Below, piece by piece: positions 49,444 through 59,553 of a DNA stretch of 64,000 nt. The DNA is from Brevundimonas bullata (GTDB lineage: Bacteria > Pseudomonadota > Alphaproteobacteria > Caulobacterales > Caulobacteraceae): contig NZ_QLLC01000015.1 of assembly GCF_003350205.1 (NCBI RefSeq), forward strand, positions 1 through 64,000, given 5' to 3'. Position numbers and translations under genes: made by a program. The notes under the pieces were generated by a model. That model was given only the letters and a program-made list of their open reading frames with translations. It was not told the origin of the DNA and did no database searches. The number at the start of each line of letters is the position of its first letter. Position 1 is the stretch's first letter.

Positions 49444-49917
49444 ATGGAAAAACTGTTCAACCGTTTCGCCAGTGCGACAGCCAAGGTCGCAGGGCGGCCG
49501 TGGACCTTCATCACTTGTCTGCTGCTGGTCCTGGTGTGGGCGGCGACGGGGCCGCTGTTTGGCTTCAGCGAGACCTGGCAGCTGGTGATCAACACCGGCA
49601 CCACCATCATCACCTTCCTGATGGTCTTCCTGATCCAGAGCACCCAGAACCGCGACGCGGCGGCCATGCACGCCAAGATGGACGAGCTGATCTATGCGGT
49701 GCGTAAGGCGGATGCCCGCTTCATCGGCATCGAGCATCTGACCGACAAGGAACTGGCCGTCATCCTGAACGAGGTGGAGCAGCGGGCGCTGGCCATTCAT
49801 GCGGGTAAGCCCGCGCGGGCGATCACCGGCAAGCCCGCCGCGCGCGCCGAAGAGATCGAGGCCGAGCAGCCGCCGAAAGCTCGGGCGAAACGTCCCGTGT
49901 CAAAGGCGGGGGCATGA
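49444..49917 (+). CDS. Low affinity iron permease family protein
   Basis: A 157-residue membrane protein with two helices: about 20-38 (WTFITCLLLVLVWAATGPLF) and 46-66. INTGTTIITFLMVFLIQSTQ and NRDAAAMHAKMDELIYAV are the family signature. The C-terminal 40 residues are Lys/Ala-rich and soluble. The family name comes from yeast Fet4-like proteins; iron transport is not proven for bacterial members of this size. Overlaps the SemiSWEET gene by ATGA. Confidence 0.9.
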   Translation: MEKLFNRFASATAKVAGRPWTFITCLLLVLVWAATGPLFGFSETWQLVINTGTTIITFLMVFLIQSTQNRDAAAMHAKMDELIYAVRKADARFIGIEHLTDKELAVILNEVEQRALAIHAGKPARAITGKPAARAEEIEAEQPPKARAKRPVSKAGA

Positions 49918-50183
49918 GCGATCTGATCGCCAACGTCGTCGGTACGGCGGCGGCCCTTTGCTCCATCACCAGTTTCGCGCCGCAGATGATCAAGATCTGG
50001 AAGACGCGGGACGCCTCCAGCGTGTCGCTGAAGACCTATTCCCTGACCGTGACCTGCTTCGTCCTGTGGACGGCCTATGGGGTGATGATCGACGCCTGGC
50101 CGGTCGCCGTGGCCAACGCCTGCGCGCTGGTCATGGCGACCGGGGTCCTGCTGATGAAGTGGCGCTTCAGTCGCGGTAGTTGA
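49914..50183 (+). CDS. SemiSWEET family transporter
   Basis: An 89-residue three-helix membrane protein. ITSFAPQMIKIWKTRDASSV is the PQ-loop motif and SLKTYSLTVTCFVLWTAYG is typical of SemiSWEETs, which act as dimers to move sugars. The substrate here is unknown. Its 3' end overlaps the convergent M20 gene by 17 bases. Confidence 0.92.
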   Translation: MSDLIANVVGTAAALCSITSFAPQMIKIWKTRDASSVSLKTYSLTVTCFVLWTAYGVMIDAWPVAVANACALVMATGVLLMKWRFSRGS

Positions 50184-51618
50184 GCGCCGGGGCGCGGTCG
50201 CCCAGCAGGGCCTCGTACTGGAAGTCCGGGCCGCGACGACGGTCGAACTCGGCCTTGGCCGTGGCGATGGTGTCGGGGCTCTGGAACAGTTCGGCGGTGG
50301 TCAGAGCCAGGGTCTTGGCGGCCAGATGCGCCCCCTTCAGACCGATGGTCGAGCCGGCGGCCACGACGTTCTGCCAGCTGTGGCCCGCCGAGCTTGGGAC
50401 GAAGGTGGCGGTGGACAGGCCGACCGTCGGCGCGACCCAGCTGACGTCCGACACGTCGGTCGAGCCGCCGAAGTCGCCGCCGATCACCGCCGGTTCGATC
50501 GTACCGACGCTGGCCAGGTCGGGCTTGGTGGGCAGGGTCTTCTGGATTTCGGTCGCCAGGGCGATTTCCTCGGGCGTCCAGGTGATGCCGCCGACATGGC
50601 GCAGGTTGCGGTCCATGACGGTCATCAGGGCCTCGTTCGGCAGCATGGAATAGACGCCGCCGATGGCCTCGAACTCGACGCGGGTGCCGGTGCCCAGCGC
50701 TGCGCCCTCAGCCGCCTTCTTCACCCGTTCCAGCACGTCGCGGACGATCTGCGGGTCGTTGTGGCGGACGTAGTAGTAGCTCTCGGCATAGGCGGGGACG
50801 ACGTTGGGCGCCTTGCCGCCGTCAGTGATGGCGTAGTGGATGCGGGTGCGGTCGGGCACGTGCTCGCGCATCAGGTTGACCATGGCGTTCATGGCCTCGA
50901 CGCCGTCGAGCGCCGAGCGGCCCTTGTCAGGCGCGGCGGCGGCGTGGGACGAGACGCCGTAGAAGCGGAACTTGCCCGAGACGTTGGACATGGTGTCGCC
51001 CTGGCGGGCGCTGTTGACGTTGCCGGGGTGCCAGTGGACCGCCACGTCGACGTCGTTGAACAGGCCGTCGCGGACCATATAGACCTTGCCCGAGCCGCCT
51101 TCTTCGGCAGGCGTGCCATAGACGCGCAGCTCGCCCTTGACGTTGTTGGCGACCATCCAGTCCTTGACCGCGATGGCCGCGTGGACCGAGGCGGCGCCGA
51201 ACAGGTTGTGGCCGCAGCCGTGACCGGCGTGACCGCCGGCGGACTCCTGAACCGGGTTCAGGGTCTGCGACAGGCCGGGCAGGGCGTCATATTCGGCCAG
51301 GACGGCGATGACCGGGCCGTCGCCGTTCTTGAAGCTGGCCAGGAAGGCGGTCGGTTCGTTGGCGATGCCGGGCGTGACGGTGAAGCCGGCCTCGGTCAGC
51401 TGGCCCTGCAACAGGGTCGAGCTCTGCGTCTCCTGATAGCCTAGCTCCGCGAACTTCCAGATTTCGAGCGCGGCGTGATCGAGCGCGGGCTGGTTGCGTT
51501 CGACCGTGCCGGTGATCTGGGCGCGAGCCTGGGGCGACAGCTCGGCGGCGACGACCGGGGCGCTCAGCGTGGTCAGGGCGGCGGCGAGCATGAGGGCGCG
51601 CATCGAGACGGGTTTCAT
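50167..51618 (-). CDS. M20 family amidohydrolase (AbgB-like)
   Basis: A 483-residue metallohydrolase with a signal peptide (MRALMLAAALTTLSAPVVAA), so probably periplasmic. Metal and catalytic motifs: AGHGCGHNLFGAASVHAAIA, YGTPAEEGGSGKVYM, VDVAVHWHPGN, and the lid-domain VSSHAAAAPDKGRSALDGVE. AbgB-like enzymes split N-acyl amino acids such as p-aminobenzoyl-glutamate. The ATG at 51618 has GTGGAG upstream; the ORF extends 12 bases further. It lies downstream of a TonB receptor gene on the same strand, but a terminator stands between them. Confidence 0.92.
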   Translation of the reverse strand: MKPVSMRALMLAAALTTLSAPVVAAELSPQARAQITGTVERNQPALDHAALEIWKFAELGYQETQSSTLLQGQLTEAGFTVTPGIANEPTAFLASFKNGDGPVIAVLAEYDALPGLSQTLNPVQESAGGHAGHGCGHNLFGAASVHAAIAVKDWMVANNVKGELRVYGTPAEEGGSGKVYMVRDGLFNDVDVAVHWHPGNVNSARQGDTMSNVSGKFRFYGVSSHAAAAPDKGRSALDGVEAMNAMVNLMREHVPDRTRIHYAITDGGKAPNVVPAYAESYYYVRHNDPQIVRDVLERVKKAAEGAALGTGTRVEFEAIGGVYSMLPNEALMTVMDRNLRHVGGITWTPEEIALATEIQKTLPTKPDLASVGTIEPAVIGGDFGGSTDVSDVSWVAPTVGLSTATFVPSSAGHSWQNVVAAGSTIGLKGAHLAAKTLALTTAELFQSPDTIATAKAEFDRRRGPDFQYEALLGDRAPALNYRD

Positions 51619-51651
51619 CGGGAACTCCACAACAGACGTCGAAACAGAAAA

Positions 51652-51681
51652 GGGCGGAAGACGATCGCTCGCCTTCCGCCC
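51652..51681 (-). terminator. Terminator of the TonB-dependent receptor gene
   Basis: GGGCGGAAG (51653-51660 region) pairs with CTTCCGCCC (51673-51681) around a 12-base loop. On the minus strand it is followed by TTTTCTGTTT. It lies 18 bases past the receptor stop. Confidence 0.8.
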
Positions 51682-51698
51682 GATAGGATCAAGACCGA

Positions 51699-54600
51699 CT
51701 AGAAGGTCTTGCGGATGCTGGCGTACCAGTAGCGACCATAGGGCTGATAGACGGCGCCGACATAGCCGTCAGTCGAGAGCGGCGGCTGTTCATCGGTCAG
51801 GTTGCGCACCCCGACGCGGACCGCCGTTCCCGCCAGTTGACCTTCGTCGAACTGGTACTCGCCGTACAGGTTGGCGGTGATGGTGGAATCGACTGTCCAA
51901 TAGTCGCCGGCCGAGTTGGTCAGCCGGTCGTCATAGAGCGACGAGATGTACTGGCTGAAGGCGCCGACCGTGATGTTCTGGTAGCGCCAGGTCCCCGAGA
52001 GCGACCACTTCCATTCAGGACGACCCAGGTCGCCGATCATGTCGCCCATGTTGCCGCCGAGCGAAATCGACGGAGCAAGCTCTCCGGCCTCCTTGGCGTC
52101 CACCAGGGCCTGAGCCCCCGGAGCCAGCTCCAGGTAGTATTTGATCAGGTGCGAGACGTTCAGGTTCAGGCTGAAGTCGCCGTAGCTGGTGCCACGCAGG
52201 TTCCACATGGCGCCGAGGTCCAGGCCCTCGACCGTCTGCGGTTGCTGGTTGGTGTAGGCGTCGGTGATGTACTGGATCTCACCCACTGCGGCGAGCTTGG
52301 TGCCTTTGAAGATGGCTTGGTCGGCTGCGGTGGCGTCGGCGCGGATGACGTTCGGGTTAAAGCTGCCCTGCTTGCGCAGCAGATAGTCCAGGATGATGGC
52401 GTTCTGGCCACGGAACAGACCGACCATGCCGGTCTGTTCGACCTGCCACCAGTCGGCCGTGAAGGTGAAGTCGCCGAACTGTTCCGGGACGAAGCGCGGC
52501 TGGATCACCACGCCGAACGACAGGGTTTCGGACTCTTCGGGCTGCAGATCCGGGTTGCCCGCGCGGCGTTCGGCTATGGATTTGCGCACGTGGGTTTGTT
52601 TGAAGCTGCCGGCGTCGGCAAAGCCGTCGTTCAGCTTAACCGAGGCTCCGCACTGCTTCATGTCGTTGATGGCGTTCCGCTGGAGCAGGGCGTCGCAATA
52701 GTAGTAGTCGTTCGAACTGTTCGAACGGGTGACCTCTGTCGCGTTGATCTGTTCCAGGTTGGGAGCACGGAAGCCCTGGGCCCACGAACCGCGCAGACGG
52801 AAGCCGTCGACGATGTCCCAGGCCGCTGCGAACTTGGGCTTGGCGATGTCGCCGAAGTCCGAATAGTGCTCGAAGCGACCGGCCAGCTGGACTTCCAGGT
52901 TGTGGACCAGAGGGATGCCCATTTCCGGCGAAACCAAAGGCGCGGCGAACTCCAGATAGGCCGAATAGACGTCGCGTTCGCCGTAGGTGTCGGGGTTGAT
53001 CGACCCGTTGATCAGATCGCTTGACGTCCCATACTTGATCGTGCCGTCGATGCGGCTGTCGCGGTCGTCCAGCTGGGTCTCGGTGCGCGCCTCGATGCCG
53101 GCGGCCATGCCGACGGGGCCGCCGGGCAGGGTGAAGAGATCAGGGCGCGAGATCTTGAAGTCCCACAGGCCCAGTTCAGTCTTGGTCTTGCGGACCATGT
53201 CCACACGGACGGCGTCGATGGCGGCCTGGTTGGACGGGGTTCCGTCGCCGACGCGCGGGTTGGACTTGTCGCCGCCATTGAAGAAGTTGAAGGCGTCGGG
53301 CGTGGACTTGGCTGCCCATTCGGCCAGCCGCGTGACCGAGATGTTGTCCGACACGTCCTTGGCCGAGGCTTCCGACCACAGCAGGGCCGATTCCCAGTTC
53401 CAGCCGCGCCAGTCGCCGCGCAGGCCGCCCAGCACGCGGTACTGCTGGTTCGTCACCTCGACGTTGATCGGTCCCATTTCGCTGAAACGGTAGCCGGTCA
53501 GGCGGACGTCCTGCTTGAACGGGTTGTAGTAGTTGCCGCCGGGGATGATCAGGGCGACGCCGGTGACGGTGTTCACCGGCGCCTGGCGGGCCTTGGAATG
53601 CGCGTAGTAGCCGCCGATTTCGCCGAAGGCCTCGACCGAGTCGTTGATCTGGTAACGTCCGGTCAGGAAGAGGTTGAAGCGATCAACCTCGGGGATGACC
53701 GTCAGACCCTGCGCGGCCGTGTCAGTCAGCAGGGCGGGATCAATGTTGGTGCCCTTCTTCAGGCACAAGCCGTCGCCGAGCGCGGCGGCGCATCCGGCCA
53801 GGGTGTCTGGCTGGATAGTGAAGTCGCGGAAGGTCTGTCCGCCGAAGGTGGCGTCGTTGGTCAGGGTGAACTGGCCCCAGGGCGTCAGCGACGACAGGCC
53901 GTTCAGCGACGAACCCGAGAATCCGGTGCCGGAGAAGAGGCCGGTCTTGTCGTCCGACGCCGTGTAGGACTGTTCCAGCGTCGTCAGTTCGTCGCGGTGG
54001 TCGTAGTTGAAGAAGGCCGAGATATTGCCGCGGCCGTCAGCGATGTCCTTGCCGCCGTATGCGGAGAAGTTGATCTCGCGCATGTCCGTGCCCTCGGCGA
54101 AGCCGTACTGGGTCGAGACGGTCAGGTCGGTCATGTCGTCGCGCAGGACGGTGTTGACCACCCCGGCGACGGCGTCCGCGCCATAGATGGCGGCGGCGCC
54201 GTCGCGCAGCACTTCCATGCGCTTGAGGCCCGACACCGGAATGGCGTTGGTGTTGTAGGTCAGCACCGGAACCAGGTGTTCGTTGGCCTGCGAGGTCGGA
54301 TGGCCGACGACGCGACGACCGTTCAGCAGCACCAGGGTGTTGCCGATGCCGAGGCTGCGCAGGTTGACCGAGCCGGTGTCGCCGCGCGCCGAGTTGGAGC
54401 TGTTGGGCAGGTAGCTGGCGTTGAAGGTCACGTCGCCCATCTGGGGGATCGAACGCATCAGCTCGTCGCCCGAGGTGGCGGCGGTGGCCAGGATCTGTTC
54501 TTCGCCGACCACGGTGACGGGCAGGGCGGCGGTCACCTTGGCGCCGCGAATCTGGGAGCCGACGACGACGATTTCATCGATCTGGGTGGCTTCTTCCTGC

Positions 54601-54701
54601 GGGGCGTCCTGCGCGGCGGCGGCGGTGGACAGGCTGAACAGGGCCGTGGTGGCCAGCATGGCCGTCTTCAGGCGTCGGTGTGTAGCGAACGTCGCTCGCA
54701 T
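51699..54701 (-). CDS. TonB-dependent receptor
   Basis: A 1000-residue outer-membrane receptor. Signal peptide (LKTAMLATTALFSLSTAAAA), then a TonB box-like IDEIVVVGSQIR, a plug domain (GSVNLRSLGIGNTLVLLNGR, LRDGAAAIYGADAVAGVVNT) and a beta barrel ending in WYASIRKTF with the C-terminal Phe. The region GFRAPNLEQINATEV in the barrel is usual for this superfamily. Its ligand cannot be told from sequence; large receptors of this subgroup in Caulobacterales often handle peptides or glycans. No FecR/sigma partner is adjacent. Confidence 0.96.
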   Translation of the reverse strand: MRATFATHRRLKTAMLATTALFSLSTAAAAQDAPQEEATQIDEIVVVGSQIRGAKVTAALPVTVVGEEQILATAATSGDELMRSIPQMGDVTFNASYLPNSSNSARGDTGSVNLRSLGIGNTLVLLNGRRVVGHPTSQANEHLVPVLTYNTNAIPVSGLKRMEVLRDGAAAIYGADAVAGVVNTVLRDDMTDLTVSTQYGFAEGTDMREINFSAYGGKDIADGRGNISAFFNYDHRDELTTLEQSYTASDDKTGLFSGTGFSGSSLNGLSSLTPWGQFTLTNDATFGGQTFRDFTIQPDTLAGCAAALGDGLCLKKGTNIDPALLTDTAAQGLTVIPEVDRFNLFLTGRYQINDSVEAFGEIGGYYAHSKARQAPVNTVTGVALIIPGGNYYNPFKQDVRLTGYRFSEMGPINVEVTNQQYRVLGGLRGDWRGWNWESALLWSEASAKDVSDNISVTRLAEWAAKSTPDAFNFFNGGDKSNPRVGDGTPSNQAAIDAVRVDMVRKTKTELGLWDFKISRPDLFTLPGGPVGMAAGIEARTETQLDDRDSRIDGTIKYGTSSDLINGSINPDTYGERDVYSAYLEFAAPLVSPEMGIPLVHNLEVQLAGRFEHYSDFGDIAKPKFAAAWDIVDGFRLRGSWAQGFRAPNLEQINATEVTRSNSSNDYYYCDALLQRNAINDMKQCGASVKLNDGFADAGSFKQTHVRKSIAERRAGNPDLQPEESETLSFGVVIQPRFVPEQFGDFTFTADWWQVEQTGMVGLFRGQNAIILDYLLRKQGSFNPNVIRADATAADQAIFKGTKLAAVGEIQYITDAYTNQQPQTVEGLDLGAMWNLRGTSYGDFSLNLNVSHLIKYYLELAPGAQALVDAKEAGELAPSISLGGNMGDMIGDLGRPEWKWSLSGTWRYQNITVGAFSQYISSLYDDRLTNSAGDYWTVDSTITANLYGEYQFDEGQLAGTAVRVGVRNLTDEQPPLSTDGYVGAVYQPYGRYWYASIRKTF

Positions 54702-55057
54702 TGTACTGGTAATCCCCGAGGTGGAATCGGACCCCCCAGGGTCCGCCGGCCAATGGCCGAAGTTGGAACACGCGACCGTTCCATCGCCAGGCGAGGAGTT
54801 CTTTTGACCGACTATTGGTCTTGAGGCCGCAGATTTGACTAGAAGCGGTCACATTGTCGGCGTCAATCAGAGTGCGCAAAAATATTGCCGTTATTTGAGT
54901 TTGGGTAGGCGAAACTTACATTTTACAGCCTTGAAGTGTCGTTTTGTGGAATGCTAACGCTTCCGCTTCATGCGCTGCGCTGATGTTTTGGGCGCGCAGG
55001 GCTTGGCCGGAGGGGCGGAAGGTGGCGCTCCGGGGTTTTTAGTATGACGGGGTGGCG
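54702..55057. other. Gene-free divergent region between receptor and ggt
   Basis: A 356-base gap with no supportable gene. It is AT-richer than its surroundings, especially at 54880-54960, and must hold both promoters. GACCGACTATTGGTC (about 54801-54815) is a weak inverted repeat. I see no promoter clear enough to annotate. Confidence 0.5.
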
Positions 55058-56800
55058 ATGCGTTCTCACTTGATGAAGTCCATGGCGGTCGCCTCGGCGG
55101 CGCTGCTTCTCGGCTTGCCGGCTTTCGCCCAGCAGGCTGCGGTCCCGACCCGGCCCGCCCTCGGCAGCGGCGGGGACATCGTCAGCTATGGGCAGATCCA
55201 CAGCCCGACCGTCGGGCGCGGCGGCATGGTGGTGAGCCAGAGCGCCGTGGCGACCCAGGTCGGCGTCGACATCCTGAAACAGGGCGGCAACGCCGTGGAC
55301 GCCGCCGTGGCCGTGGCCTTTGCAGAAGCTGTGACCCTGCCGCGCGCTGGCAATATCGGCGGCGGCGGCTACATGATCGTCCACATGGCGGCGACGGCTG
55401 ATCGCCCGGCCCAGGACATCGCCATCAACTATTACGGCACGGCCCCGCGCGCGACGACGCCGGACCTGCTGCTGGACGACAACGGCAAGTTCGACCGCCG
55501 GGCGCCGTCGGGCTTCCGCAACGTCTCCGTGCCCGGCACGGTCGCGGGCATGTGGGAGGCGCACAAGCGTTTCGGCGCCCTGACGTGGGCCCAGGTGGTG
55601 GCGCCGTCGGTCAAGCTGGCCGAGGACGGCGTGATCCTGTCGGACGGAGAGGCGGACGCGACTGCCGGTCGCGCCACGGTTCTGGCCACCGACCCCGGCG
55701 CGCGCGAAGCCTATCTGAAGCCCGACGGCACGCCCTATCGCGCGGGCGAATTGTTCAAGCAGCCCCAACTGGCCTGGAGCCTGCGTCAGGTGCAGCAGGG
55801 CGGGGCCGACGCCTTCTATCGCGGCGAACTGGCCCAGAAGATCGTCGAGGGCGTGCGCGCCGGCGGCGGGATCATGGACGCGCAGGACCTGGCTGATTAT
55901 CGCGCCGATGTGACCGCCCCGATCTGGTCCACCTATCGCGATCACCGCATCGCCTACATGCCGCCGACCGCCTCGGGCGTCAGCGTCGCCGAGGGGCTGA
56001 ACCTGCTGGAGCACTTCCCCATGCGCGAACTGCGCTGGGGCAGCGTTGACAGCCTGCACCTGATTTCGGAGGCGATGAAGATCGTCTCGTCGGACCGCCG
56101 CCTGATCGGCGGGGCGCCCCAGTGGACGACGCCTGCGCAGGGTCTGGCCAGCAAGGAATTCGCCGCTGAGCGGGTCAAGCTGATCCGCATGGATCGCTCG
56201 CTGGCCGCCGCCGATATCCCCGATGGCAACCCCTATCCGTATGAGAGCCAGGACACGACCCACTATTCGGTGGCCGACGCCTACGGCAATGCGGTGTCGA
56301 ACACCTATACCCTGTCCAACTCCTACGGGGCGCACGTGGCCCCGGTGGGGACGGGCATTCTGCTGAACAACTCGCTCGACAACTTCTCGTGGGGTCGGAA
56401 CGGCGAGCCGAACTCGCCGGCGCCGGGCAAGCGTCTGGGCTCGACCATCACGCCGATGATCGTGTTTGACGACGACAAGCCCTGGATCGTCACCGGCACG
56501 CCGGGCGGCGGCTACATCATCGCCACCATGGTGCAGCTGATCTCCAACGTCATCGACCACCAGCTGAACATCGCCGAGGCGGCCATGCGTCCGCGCCTGA
56601 ATCAGGGCGGCGGCGACAGCCCGCTGGAACTGGAAGGCGGCTTCTCGCCGGACGTCGAGCGCCTGCTGACGGCGCGCGGCCACACGGTCCGTCCGTCCAT
56701 GACCATGGGCAGCACCCAGTCCATCATGATCGAGGGCGACCGTTTCCTCGGGGCGGCGGACACGCGTCGACCTGACGCCCTGGCGCTGGGCGTCCGCTAA
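55058..56800 (+). CDS. ggt: Gamma-glutamyltransferase
   Basis: A 580-residue N-terminal-nucleophile enzyme, exported through a signal peptide (VASAALLLGLPAFAQ). It cleaves gamma-glutamyl bonds (glutathione, gamma-glutamyl peptides). The nucleophile is Thr400 in DTTHYSVADAYGNAVS, where the precursor self-cleaves, and AGNIGGGGYMIVHM and TITPMIVFDDDKPWIVTGTP are family motifs, with PGGGYIIATM. The ATG at 55058 is preferred over GTG at 55052. Convergent with the P1 peptidase operon, 18 bases apart. Confidence 0.95.
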   Translation: MRSHLMKSMAVASAALLLGLPAFAQQAAVPTRPALGSGGDIVSYGQIHSPTVGRGGMVVSQSAVATQVGVDILKQGGNAVDAAVAVAFAEAVTLPRAGNIGGGGYMIVHMAATADRPAQDIAINYYGTAPRATTPDLLLDDNGKFDRRAPSGFRNVSVPGTVAGMWEAHKRFGALTWAQVVAPSVKLAEDGVILSDGEADATAGRATVLATDPGAREAYLKPDGTPYRAGELFKQPQLAWSLRQVQQGGADAFYRGELAQKIVEGVRAGGGIMDAQDLADYRADVTAPIWSTYRDHRIAYMPPTASGVSVAEGLNLLEHFPMRELRWGSVDSLHLISEAMKIVSSDRRLIGGAPQWTTPAQGLASKEFAAERVKLIRMDRSLAAADIPDGNPYPYESQDTTHYSVADAYGNAVSNTYTLSNSYGAHVAPVGTGILLNNSLDNFSWGRNGEPNSPAPGKRLGSTITPMIVFDDDKPWIVTGTPGGGYIIATMVQLISNVIDHQLNIAEAAMRPRLNQGGGDSPLELEGGFSPDVERLLTARGHTVRPSMTMGSTQSIMIEGDRFLGAADTRRPDALALGVR

Positions 56801-56818
56801 AGCCCTCGGGGCGGGCGC

Positions 56819-57940
56819 TTACAGCTCCCGCCAGGTCTGGCCGGTCTGACCTTCGTAGTTGCTGGCGTGATAGACGCCGCGCGCGATGGCGCGGGCCAGG
56901 ACGTCGGCGGCGACATTGCCCAGTTGGGCGACGGCGATCTGGCGCATGGCGGGGTCTTCGATGACCTTCTTGCCGGTGGACAGGCAGAACAGGGTGTCGC
57001 CGTCGTAAGGAGCGTGGGCCGGGCGGATGGCGCGCGCCAGCCCGTCCTGTGCCATGATGGCGAGGCGCTGGCACTCGACCCGGCTCAGGGCGACATCGGT
57101 TGCGATGCAGGCCAGGGTGGTGTTCTCACGCGGTTGCGGGCGGAACTTGGCCGGGCCCCAGTCCTCGGCCGAGGCGTGCAGGCCCGATGAGCCCAGACCG
57201 CCGAACTCGTCGCCGATTTCATAGGGGGCGGCCCAGAAGCTCTTGCCGCCGGGCGCCACGACGGAGCCGACGCTGTTGACGGCCACGATGGCGCCGACCG
57301 TCCAGCCCGAGGCCATGACGGCCGAGGCCGAACCGATCCCGCCCTTCAGCGCGCCCGCCGAGGCGCCGTAGCCTGCGCCGGCCGTGCCCAGGTCGAAGCG
57401 ATCGCCTGCGGCTTCAAGCGCCTCGACGGCGAGACGGCGATAGGGCGGGTCCATCTGCCACGTCTTGTTTCCGCCGTTGGCCAGATCATAGAGGCATGCG
57501 GCTGGCACGATGGGCGAAGGCGGCACGCCGGGCGCGCCCCCCATGCCGTAGCCGCGCCCGCGCATCCCCATCCAGGCGGCGACGCCGTCGCCCGCAGCCA
57601 GGCCGTAGACAGAGCCGCCGGACAGGGCGATGGCGTCCACCTCCTGCACCAGGTTTTCGGGCTTCAGCACGTCGGTCTCGCGCCCGGCGGGACCGCCGCC
57701 GCGCACGTCCACGGCGGCGACCGCAGGCTTTTCGGCCAGGATGACCGTGACGCCGGTGCGGACGCCGGCGTCATGGGCCTGACCGATCTTGATGCCCTCG
57801 ACATCGGTGATCAGGTTCAGCGGCCCGGTGCGGCCGGCAGCACGGGCGGCGGTCTGGGCCGCGGGCTTGGCGCCGGCGGCGCCCGCTGCTGAGGCGGCGG
57901 CGCCGATCAGGGCCGAGCCGAGTACGGTTCTGCGGTTCAT
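56819..57940 (-). CDS. P1 family peptidase (DmpA-like aminopeptidase)
   Basis: A 373-residue exported hydrolase of the S58/DmpA class. The start [20 protein letters not shown] has twin arginines before a hydrophobic Ala-rich segment, a Tat signal. [20 protein letters not shown] and [20 protein letters not shown] are family motifs. The nucleophile region is [15 protein letters not shown] (Ser in DmpA, Thr here), followed by [20 protein letters not shown]. DmpA-type enzymes remove N-terminal L-, D- or beta-amino acids and self-cleave. It overlaps the ABC ATPase gene by four bases, tying it to peptide import. Confidence 0.93.
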   Translation of the reverse strand: MNRRTVLGSALIGAAASAAGAAGAKPAAQTAARAAGRTGPLNLITDVEGIKIGQAHDAGVRTGVTVILAEKPAVAAVDVRGGGPAGRETDVLKPENLVQEVDAIALSGGSVYGLAAGDGVAAWMGMRGRGYGMGGAPGVPPSPIVPAACLYDLANGGNKTWQMDPPYRRLAVEALEAAGDRFDLGTAGAGYGASAGALKGGIGSASAVMASGWTVGAIVAVNSVGSVVAPGGKSFWAAPYEIGDEFGGLGSSGLHASAEDWGPAKFRPQPRENTTLACIATDVALSRVECQRLAIMAQDGLARAIRPAHAPYDGDTLFCLSTGKKVIEDPAMRQIAVAQLGNVAADVLARAIARGVYHASNYEGQTGQTWREL

Positions 57941-59553
57941 CCGGCGATTTCCTTTTCCAGAGCGCTATTGCGGACCAGATCCGGCGTCGCCGCCAGAAGT
58001 TTCTGCGTATAGGGATGCGACGGGGCTGCGAAGAGGGCTGTCGTGTCGCCCTGTTCCACGATCCGCCCGGACTGCATGACCAAGACCCGGTCCGTCACGG
58101 CGCGCACCACGGAAAGGTCGTGGCTCACAAACAGGTAGGACAGGCCCAGGCGGTTCGACAGATCGGCCAGCAGGTCGAGAATCTGCGCCCGGATCGATAC
58201 GTCCAGCGCCGAAACAGGTTCGTCCAGACAGAGGATCGAAGGTTCGGTGATCAGGGCGCGGGCGATGGCGATGCGTTGGCGCTGACCGCCCGAGAACTCG
58301 TGCGGATAGCGCTCTGCGGCGCTGCTTTTCAGGCCTACGCGCTCCAGCATTTCATCGACACGACGGCGCGCATCGGCAGGGCTGGGTCTGACGTTCAGCA
58401 GATGGAAGTTTTCGGCCACCAGATCGCTGACCTTCCAGCGCGGGTCGAAGCTGCCGTAAGGGTCCTGGAACACCACCTGAATGTCGCGGCGGATGGATTT
58501 CAGCGCGGCGCCGCGGGCGGCGGTGATGTCGCGACCCTTGACCCGGACGCGGCCGCCTTGCGGCGCTTCGAGCGCCAGGATGGCGCGCAGCAGGGTGGAT
58601 TTGCCGCAGCCGCTCTCGCCGACCAGGCCGACGCTCTCGCCGGGCTGGATCGACAGGCTGACCTGATCGACCGCCCGGAAGGGAACCGCCTTGCCGAACA
58701 GGGGGCGGGGGCGAGGGTATTCGCGCACAAGTCCCTCGACCTCGAGCACCGGCGCGGCGTCCAAATCCGGCTGATGGGTGCGCCTGGGAATGTGGATCGC
58801 ATGGGCCAGCAGACGCTGCGAATAGGGATGGCTCAGGCCGCTGCGGATGCGGACGGCGGGCGCCTGTTCGACCAGTTCACCGTCCTTCATCACCGCCACG
58901 CGGGCGGCGGTGTCGGCCACGACGGCCAGGTCGTGCGCGATGAGGATCAGCCCCATGCCGTCCTCGCGCGCCAGACGTTTCAGCAGGTCGAGAATCCTAG
59001 CCTGGGCGATGACGTCCAGCGCCGAGGTGGCCTCGTCCGCGATCAGCAGCTTGGGCGTCAGGGCGATGGCGATGGCGATGGCCACGCGCTGCCTCTGGCC
59101 GCCCGACAGTTCGTGCGGGAAGCGGCCCAGCGGGAAGCGGTCGGCGGGAAGGCCGACCCGGTCCAGAACGGCGCGGGCGACGGCCAGGGCTTGCTTGCGG
59201 GAGGCGCCCTTGTGCAGGCGCACTGTCTCCGCGACCTGATCGCCGATGGTCATGACGGGGTTCAGGGCCGTCATCGGCTCCTGAAAGATGACGCCGACGT
59301 CGCGGCCCCGCACCTGACACAGGGCGGCGTCGGAGGCGTTCGAGATCAACTGACCATTCAGACGGATCTCGCCGCTGATCGTGGCGCGAGGCGGCGTCAG
59401 GCCGAGGATCGCCAGGGCGGTCATCGACTTGCCCGAGCCGCTTTCGCCGACCAGGCCGAGGATTTCGCCGGGGGCGACGGACAGGCTGACGGCCTTGAGG
59501 ATCGGCGTCGCCCCGATCGACAGGCTCAGGTCGCGGATGTCGAGGACGCTCAC
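57937..59553 (-). CDS. Double ATP-binding protein of a peptide ABC importer (DppD-DppF fusion)
   Basis: A 538-residue protein with two ABC ATPase domains. Domain 1: Walker A GESGSGKS near residue 38, signature [17 protein letters not shown], Walker [13 protein letters not shown]. Domain 2 from about residue 275: Walker A GESGCGKS, signature [16 protein letters not shown], Walker [13 protein letters not shown]. Such fused ATPases power dipeptide/oligopeptide importers (YejF-like). The start is a GTG overlapping the permease stop (GTGA); the longer open frame upstream is shadow sequence. Overlaps the P1 peptidase by ATGA. Confidence 0.95.
   Translation of the reverse strand: MSVLDIRDLSLSIGATPILKAVSLSVAPGEILGLVGESGSGKSMTALAILGLTPPRATISGEIRLNGQLISNASDAALCQVRGRDVGVIFQEPMTALNPVMTIGDQVAETVRLHKGASRKQALAVARAVLDRVGLPADRFPLGRFPHELSGGQRQRVAIAIAIALTPKLLIADEATSALDVIAQARILDLLKRLAREDGMGLILIAHDLAVVADTAARVAVMKDGELVEQAPAVRIRSGLSHPYSQRLLAHAIHIPRRTHQPDLDAAPVLEVEGLVREYPRPRPLFGKAVPFRAVDQVSLSIQPGESVGLVGESGCGKSTLLRAILALEAPQGGRVRVKGRDITAARGAALKSIRRDIQVVFQDPYGSFDPRWKVSDLVAENFHLLNVRPSPADARRRVDEMLERVGLKSSAAERYPHEFSGGQRQRIAIARALITEPSILCLDEPVSALDVSIRAQILDLLADLSNRLGLSYLFVSHDLSVVRAVTDRVLVMQSGRIVEQGDTTALFAAPSHPYTQKLLAATPDLVRNSALEKEIAG

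Noticed and set aside
54801..54815. Inverted repeat GACCGACTATTGGTC upstream of the TonB receptor as an operator
   Set aside because: Only four bases pair cleanly at each end; too weak to claim.
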